DNA of 64,000 nucleotides. Origin: Polaromonas sp. GTDB taxonomy: Bacteria > Pseudomonadota > Gammaproteobacteria > Burkholderiales > Burkholderiaceae_C. The stretch spans positions 1 through 64,000 of the forward strand of contig NZ_JAUXUP010000011.1 of NCBI RefSeq assembly GCF_030680935.1. Direction: 5' to 3'. Both the position numbers and the translations under genes were made by a program. Under the pieces are notes generated by a model, which saw only the letters and a program-made list of their open reading frames with translations, did not search any database and had not been told where the DNA came from. Shown piece after piece: positions 60,737-64,000 of this stretch (position 1 is its first letter; the number at the start of each line of letters is the position of its first letter).

Positions 60737-61267
60737 TCAGTCGCCCAGCACCTTGTAAAAGTAAGTCGTGTCGCACGGCGCACCATTGGGCAGCAGGGCG
60801 TAGCCGGGGATCACCCCCACGCGCTGCCAGCCCTGGCGCGCATACAGGCGCTCGGCATCGCCGTTAGCGGTATCCAGCACCAGCAGCGTCTTGCCGCGGT
60901 CACGGGCTGCGCCTTCGGCGGCCTGTATCAGGGCTGCACCCACACCCTGGCGCCTGGCCCGTCGGTGCACCAGCATTTTGGCCAGGTCGGCGCGGTGGGG
61001 CTGGTTGTCGGGTTGCGCCAATATCAGTTGCACCGTACCGACAATGCCTTCGGCGTCTTCAGCCACAAACAGCGCCCGCTCGCCACTGGCTACACCATTG
61101 GCTACGCCGCGCCAGAAGGCCAGCGCCCTGGGCACTGGCAAGGGGTGCATGAAGCTCACTGAAGCGCCGCCGTCCACAGCGTCGATCAGCAGCCCGGCCA
61201 GGGACTGCAGCTGGGGCTCGGTCACCGTCACAAGGCGACGAACAAACGGGGAGTTTGGGGTAGTCAT
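60737..61267 (-). CDS. GNAT acetyltransferase
   Basis: 176 aa from the ATG at 61267 (MTTPNSPFVRRL); an ATG at 61288 adds 7 residues. GNAT motif A: KMLVHRRARRQGVGAALIQA, and motif B: AERLYARQGWQRVGVIPGYA. Acetylates an unknown small molecule; the C-terminus (CDTTYFYKVL) resembles aminoglycoside/Trp-adjacent GNATs. Confidence 0.85.
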   Translation of the reverse strand: MTTPNSPFVRRLVTVTEPQLQSLAGLLIDAVDGGASVSFMHPLPVPRALAFWRGVANGVASGERALFVAEDAEGIVGTVQLILAQPDNQPHRADLAKMLVHRRARRQGVGAALIQAAEGAARDRGKTLLVLDTANGDAERLYARQGWQRVGVIPGYALLPNGAPCDTTYFYKVLGD

Positions 61268-61549
61268 GACAAGGGTCTTTTGATACATGGCTATGGCTGG
61301 TCAGGGCCAATCGACGCTGACTATGCCAGATGACCGAGCAGAACACACAGGATTGGGGTCATCCCGAATGCAGGCGCTTCTGGCTTGAGGTTCAATCAGG
61401 CCACGCAGGACAGCAAACCGCCCTTTATCCGGGCGGCATAAGCTAGGTTTGTCATGCCGGGGGCGCCATTTTGCGCAGCAACCGGGTTGATGTCATGTGT
61501 AGCTGAATTCATCAATACCCCCCCACTCCCCTCGAATAGGAAATCTGTC

Positions 61550-62224
61550 ATGCGCAAACTCAAATACCTTGCAATCGCCACCGCCACCGTGGCGCTGCTT
61601 ACCGCCTGTGCCAGCATGCCGAGCACTGGTCCCATGAGCTTTTTTGTCACCAGCGTTGGCAGCGGCAAGGGCGCCGACCTGGGCGGCCTGGCCGGTGCAG
61701 ATGCCCACTGCCAGAAGCTGGCAACGGCTGCTGGCGCCGGCACCAAAACATGGCGCGCCTACCTGAGCACACCCCCCACCTTTGCCACGGCCACCGCACC
61801 GGCCGGCGCCGCCACCCATGCGCGTGACCGCATCGGCAACGGCCCCTGGCACAACGCCAAAGGCATGCTGATTGCCCGCGACGGTGCACATCTGCACAAC
61901 GGCAACATGCTGTCCAAGGAAACCGCCCTGGACGAACGCGGCAACGGCGTCAAAGGCCGCGGCGACACACCCAATGAGCACGACATCCTGACCGGCTCAC
62001 GCTCGGACGGCACCGCTTTTGCGCCGCAGACCGACACCACCTGCAAATCCTGGACCAGCTCTACCGACGGCTCGGCCATCGTGGGCCACCATGACCGCAC
62101 CGGCCCCAATGCCGACAACTGGGCCAAGTCCTGGAACTTCTCGCACCAGTCGGCTGGCTGCAGCCAGGAAGCACTGGTACGCACAGGCGGCTCCGGCAAG
62201 TTCTACTGCTTCGCGGCCAACTGA
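61550..62224 (+). CDS. Lectin-like lipoprotein
   Basis: 224 aa from the ATG at 61550. Signal peptide with lipobox LLTAC. The mature part has FFVTSVGSGKGADLGGLAGA, GADAHCQKLATAAGAGTKTW, and a Trp/Gly/Asn-rich C-terminus with four Cys (TCKSW, GCSQEALV, FYCFAAN), like C-type-lectin-fold exported proteins of Burkholderiales. Surface carbohydrate binding is inferred. Confidence 0.75.
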   Translation: MRKLKYLAIATATVALLTACASMPSTGPMSFFVTSVGSGKGADLGGLAGADAHCQKLATAAGAGTKTWRAYLSTPPTFATATAPAGAATHARDRIGNGPWHNAKGMLIARDGAHLHNGNMLSKETALDERGNGVKGRGDTPNEHDILTGSRSDGTAFAPQTDTTCKSWTSSTDGSAIVGHHDRTGPNADNWAKSWNFSHQSAGCSQEALVRTGGSGKFYCFAAN

Positions 62225-62310
62225 TCTGGCGGGACGGGGCCGCGGCGCCCCGTCATCCTGACGGTAGCGCCCAGGCAGCAGCATTTACAGCTGCCTGGGC
62301 GCTCTGTTTT

Positions 62311-62350
62311 TTATAGCTGCTTGCGCACGCTGGATATGGCGCCGAGCCCT
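62311..62350 (+). repeat. Dispersed intergenic repeat, copy 7
   Basis: TTATAGCTGCTTGCGCACG, then GAGCCCT in the position of the last block (inverted). Degenerate. Confidence 0.45.
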
Positions 62351-62390
62351 TAAACGCCTGAAATTTCGGGCCTTCTCCCGTGATCGCGCC

Positions 62391-63023
62391 CTATTTCACC
62401 AACCCCAGCACATCCCGGAAAGCCGGATGTTCCGCCGTGCGTAGCCACTCAAAGGCCACCATCTCGGTGGTGACCAGTTCCGCGCCCGCACCCGCCAGGC
62501 GATCGAAGGCCGCGTCGCGGTTGCGCTCGGTGCGCGAGCTGCAGGCGTCGGTGACGACCCACACCTCAAACTCTTCGTCCAGCAAACCCAGTGCCGTCTG
62601 CATCAGACAGACATGTGCCTCACAACCGGCGAGCACCACGACGCCCCTGCCCTCTTCTTCAGGCTCGGGCCCTGTCTGCAGGTGTTTGGGCAGGCTGCGG
62701 GCATTGCCGCGCGGCGGGCCGGGTGGCGCCTTGCGCGCCGGCGGACGCAGCCAGTCGCCCAGGCCCTCGTCGACCGCATTGAAATGGTTTTTGTTCAGCG
62801 TCTTGCCGCCGGCTCCATCAATGGCCGCCTGCAGCTCGGGCAGATTGGGGCCCAGCTTGTCTGGCGTTTGTGCCGTGCCCCATACCGGCACCTGCATCAG
62901 CCTGGCCATCTGCGCCAGCCGCAAGGCGTTGGCCAGCACCAGGCCGTGTTCAAAAATGGCGGGCATCAGGCGGACCTGATAGTCCACCAGCACCAGCTGG
63001 CACTCATCGGTATCAAGCAACAT
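62391..63023 (-). CDS. Isochorismatase-family hydrolase
   Basis: 210 aa. Conserved catalytic Asp in LVLVDYQVRL, Lys in KTLNKNHFNA, and nucleophilic Cys in VVLAGCEAHVCLMQTA. An unusual Pro/Arg/Gly-rich insertion (about 95-120) separates the halves. Related enzymes hydrolyse amides such as nicotinamide or biuret. Substrate unknown. Confidence 0.85.
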   Translation of the reverse strand: MLLDTDECQLVLVDYQVRLMPAIFEHGLVLANALRLAQMARLMQVPVWGTAQTPDKLGPNLPELQAAIDGAGGKTLNKNHFNAVDEGLGDWLRPPARKAPPGPPRGNARSLPKHLQTGPEPEEEGRGVVVLAGCEAHVCLMQTALGLLDEEFEVWVVTDACSSRTERNRDAAFDRLAGAGAELVTTEMVAFEWLRTAEHPAFRDVLGLVK

Positions 63024-63064
63024 GTAAAAATCCTCAAAAATGAACAGGCGGAACTGGCGCAGGC

Positions 63065-63694
63065 TCAGTCCGGGCGATGGCCGGACTGTAGCCGCTCGAC
63101 CAGCGTAATCAGGTAGTTTTCAAACAGCAGGCTTGCATCTTGCCCGAACATACGAATGCGGCCGGTGTGCTGTAGCAGCAAAAGGCCCACGCCATGGGCA
63201 AACAAGGCGGTATTTTCACGTAGCGCCTCTTGGGCGCCCAGACCCATGGCCTGCAGCGCGACTTCGCAGGGTTGCAACGCATCGTGCAGCCGGTCGTTGA
63301 GTTGGTCGTTGAGTTCTGCCGTCAAACCGCGCGGGCGCATGCCCTGCACCAGGTAAAAGCCCAAATCCAGGTCGCGCGGATTGGCGGCGTAAAAACCAAA
63401 CCAGGCACTCGCCTTGGCGTCCAGCTGTTCGGCCGGCGCCAGGGCGGTATGGCCGGCGGCGTCGACCGATGCGTTCAGCCGCTCCAGCGACTCCGCCAGC
63501 AGGGCGCCGTAAATCGCCTCTTTGCTTTCGAAATATGAATAAATCGCGCCCGGCGTGTAGCCCGCCTGCCGGGCGATCTCGCGGATGCTGGCGCCCTCGA
63601 TGCCAAGCTGCTCAAAAACGGCGCGAGCGGCGTCCAGCACGCCGGCACGGCGTGCATCACTTTGTGCCTGCTGGCGTTGCAGTCGTGCTTGCAT
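63065..63694 (-). CDS. TetR family regulator
   Basis: 209 aa from the ATG at 63694. N-terminal HTH: AARAVFEQLGIEGASIREIA and RQAGYTPGAIYSYFESKEAI. The C-terminal domain is ligand-binding. Divergent from the HpaB-family gene at 63795, with a palindrome between, so it likely controls that gene. Confidence 0.9.
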   Translation of the reverse strand: MQARLQRQQAQSDARRAGVLDAARAVFEQLGIEGASIREIARQAGYTPGAIYSYFESKEAIYGALLAESLERLNASVDAAGHTALAPAEQLDAKASAWFGFYAANPRDLDLGFYLVQGMRPRGLTAELNDQLNDRLHDALQPCEVALQAMGLGAQEALRENTALFAHGVGLLLLQHTGRIRMFGQDASLLFENYLITLVERLQSGHRPD

Positions 63695-63744
63695 GGGCTG
63701 AATATAAGCCAAAACCCTTTGACATCCCCTGATTCTTAAACAGA

Positions 63745-63762
63745 TGTTCAACCAATTGAACA
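63745..63762. promoter_or_regulatory. TetR operator candidate
   Basis: TGTTCAA-CCAA-TTGAACA, perfect 7-bp arms, in the divergent promoter between the TetR gene and the HpaB-family gene. Confidence 0.7.
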
Positions 63763-63794
63763 GTGTTTAAAATCGCCAGAACCAGGAGATTTTC

Positions 63795-64000
63795 ATGAAC
63801 GCACCCACCCCTGCCGCCAGCCTGATGTCCGGCGACGACTTTCGCGAGTCACTGCGGCGCTACAAACCCCGGGTCTTCCTAGACGGCCGGCAAGTAGCCA
63901 GCGTGGCTGACGAACGCGGCTTCGGCCCCGGAATCAATGCCATCGCCCTGACCTACGACTACGCACTGAATCCCCAGTACGCGCCCATCATGACGGCGGT
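63795..64000 (+). CDS. HpaB / 4-hydroxybutyryl-CoA dehydratase family protein (5' part)
   Basis: 68 codons visible, cut by the window edge; AGGAG ribosome-binding site. SGDDFRESLRRYKPRVFLDG and RQVASVADERGFGPGINAIA match the N-terminus of 4-hydroxybutyryl-CoA dehydratase/vinylacetyl-CoA isomerase rather than HpaB flavin monooxygenases, but the decisive part lies outside the window. Controlled by the divergent TetR gene. Confidence 0.75.
   Translation, partial: MNAPTPAASLMSGDDFRESLRRYKPRVFLDGRQVASVADERGFGPGINAIALTYDYALNPQYAPIMTA

Overview
The window is a chromosomal segment of a betaproteobacterium, most likely Comamonadaceae (Polaromonas/Rhodoferax type). The basis is the gene order ygfZ-mltG-tmk-holB-pilZ-tatD, the Bug-type solute receptor, the style of the catabolic genes, high GC, and a dispersed short repeat built around GCTATCA...AGCTGCTTGCGC...AAGGGCT that I associate with this family.

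Layout. 0.1-6.8 kb: housekeeping block (NRDE protein, YgfZ, MltG, thymidylate kinase, DNA polymerase III delta', PilZ, TatD, an ankyrin protein). 6.8-16.85 kb: a compact 10.03-kb prophage bounded by a 15-bp direct repeat (TGTATATTATGTTAA) that matches the centre and XerD arm of a dif site. It has no integrase. It encodes a putative double-jelly-roll major capsid protein, an FtsK/HerA-type packaging ATPase, many small one-helix membrane proteins, a membrane-anchored lambda R-like muramidase, a DnaD/RepO-like replication protein and two small regulators. Gene content and size resemble tailless, membrane-containing corticovirus/autolykivirus-like phages (PM2 is also about 10 kb). This is the most unusual system in the window. 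The repressor gene ends inside the attachment core, so integration changes its C-terminus.

17-25.5 kb: secreted and small envelope proteins (lipoproteins, a CHRD protein, a YXWGXW protein, a glycine-zipper/DUF2383 protein), a GST, a methyltransferase and a LigD remnant. 25.5-37.9 kb: a CoA-dependent catabolic cluster (two acyl-CoA dehydrogenases, thiolase, FadJ-type bifunctional enzyme, acyl-CoA ligase, alpha/beta hydrolase, a NicX-like ring-cleavage dioxygenase homologue with an altered metal motif, a flavin reductase, a divergent MarR regulator), an M19 dipeptidase-like protein and a MarR-GNAT fusion. 38-44.8 kb: a split chromate transporter, a 751-aa protein with zinc ribbon and membrane anchor, GST, ArgE and a Bug receptor. 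45-47 kb: a small atypical island with an ORC/STAND-like ATPase and a RusA-like protein.

47.4-55.1 kb: GIY-YIG-like protein, MFS transporter, two tandem class A penicillin-binding proteins and a DUF2889 protein. 55.5-59.1 kb: an envelope methionine-repair cluster (Tat-type MsrB, exported MsrA, b-type cytochrome, MsrP/YedY-like molybdoenzyme, and a Met-rich MXKDX peptide of the MrpX type), followed by a decayed msrB fragment. 59.3-64 kb: phospholipase D-type cardiolipin synthase, GNAT, a lectin-like lipoprotein, isochorismatase-family hydrolase, TetR regulator and the 5' end of an HpaB/4-hydroxybutyryl-CoA dehydratase-family gene cut by the window edge. I saw no rRNA, tRNA or CRISPR array.
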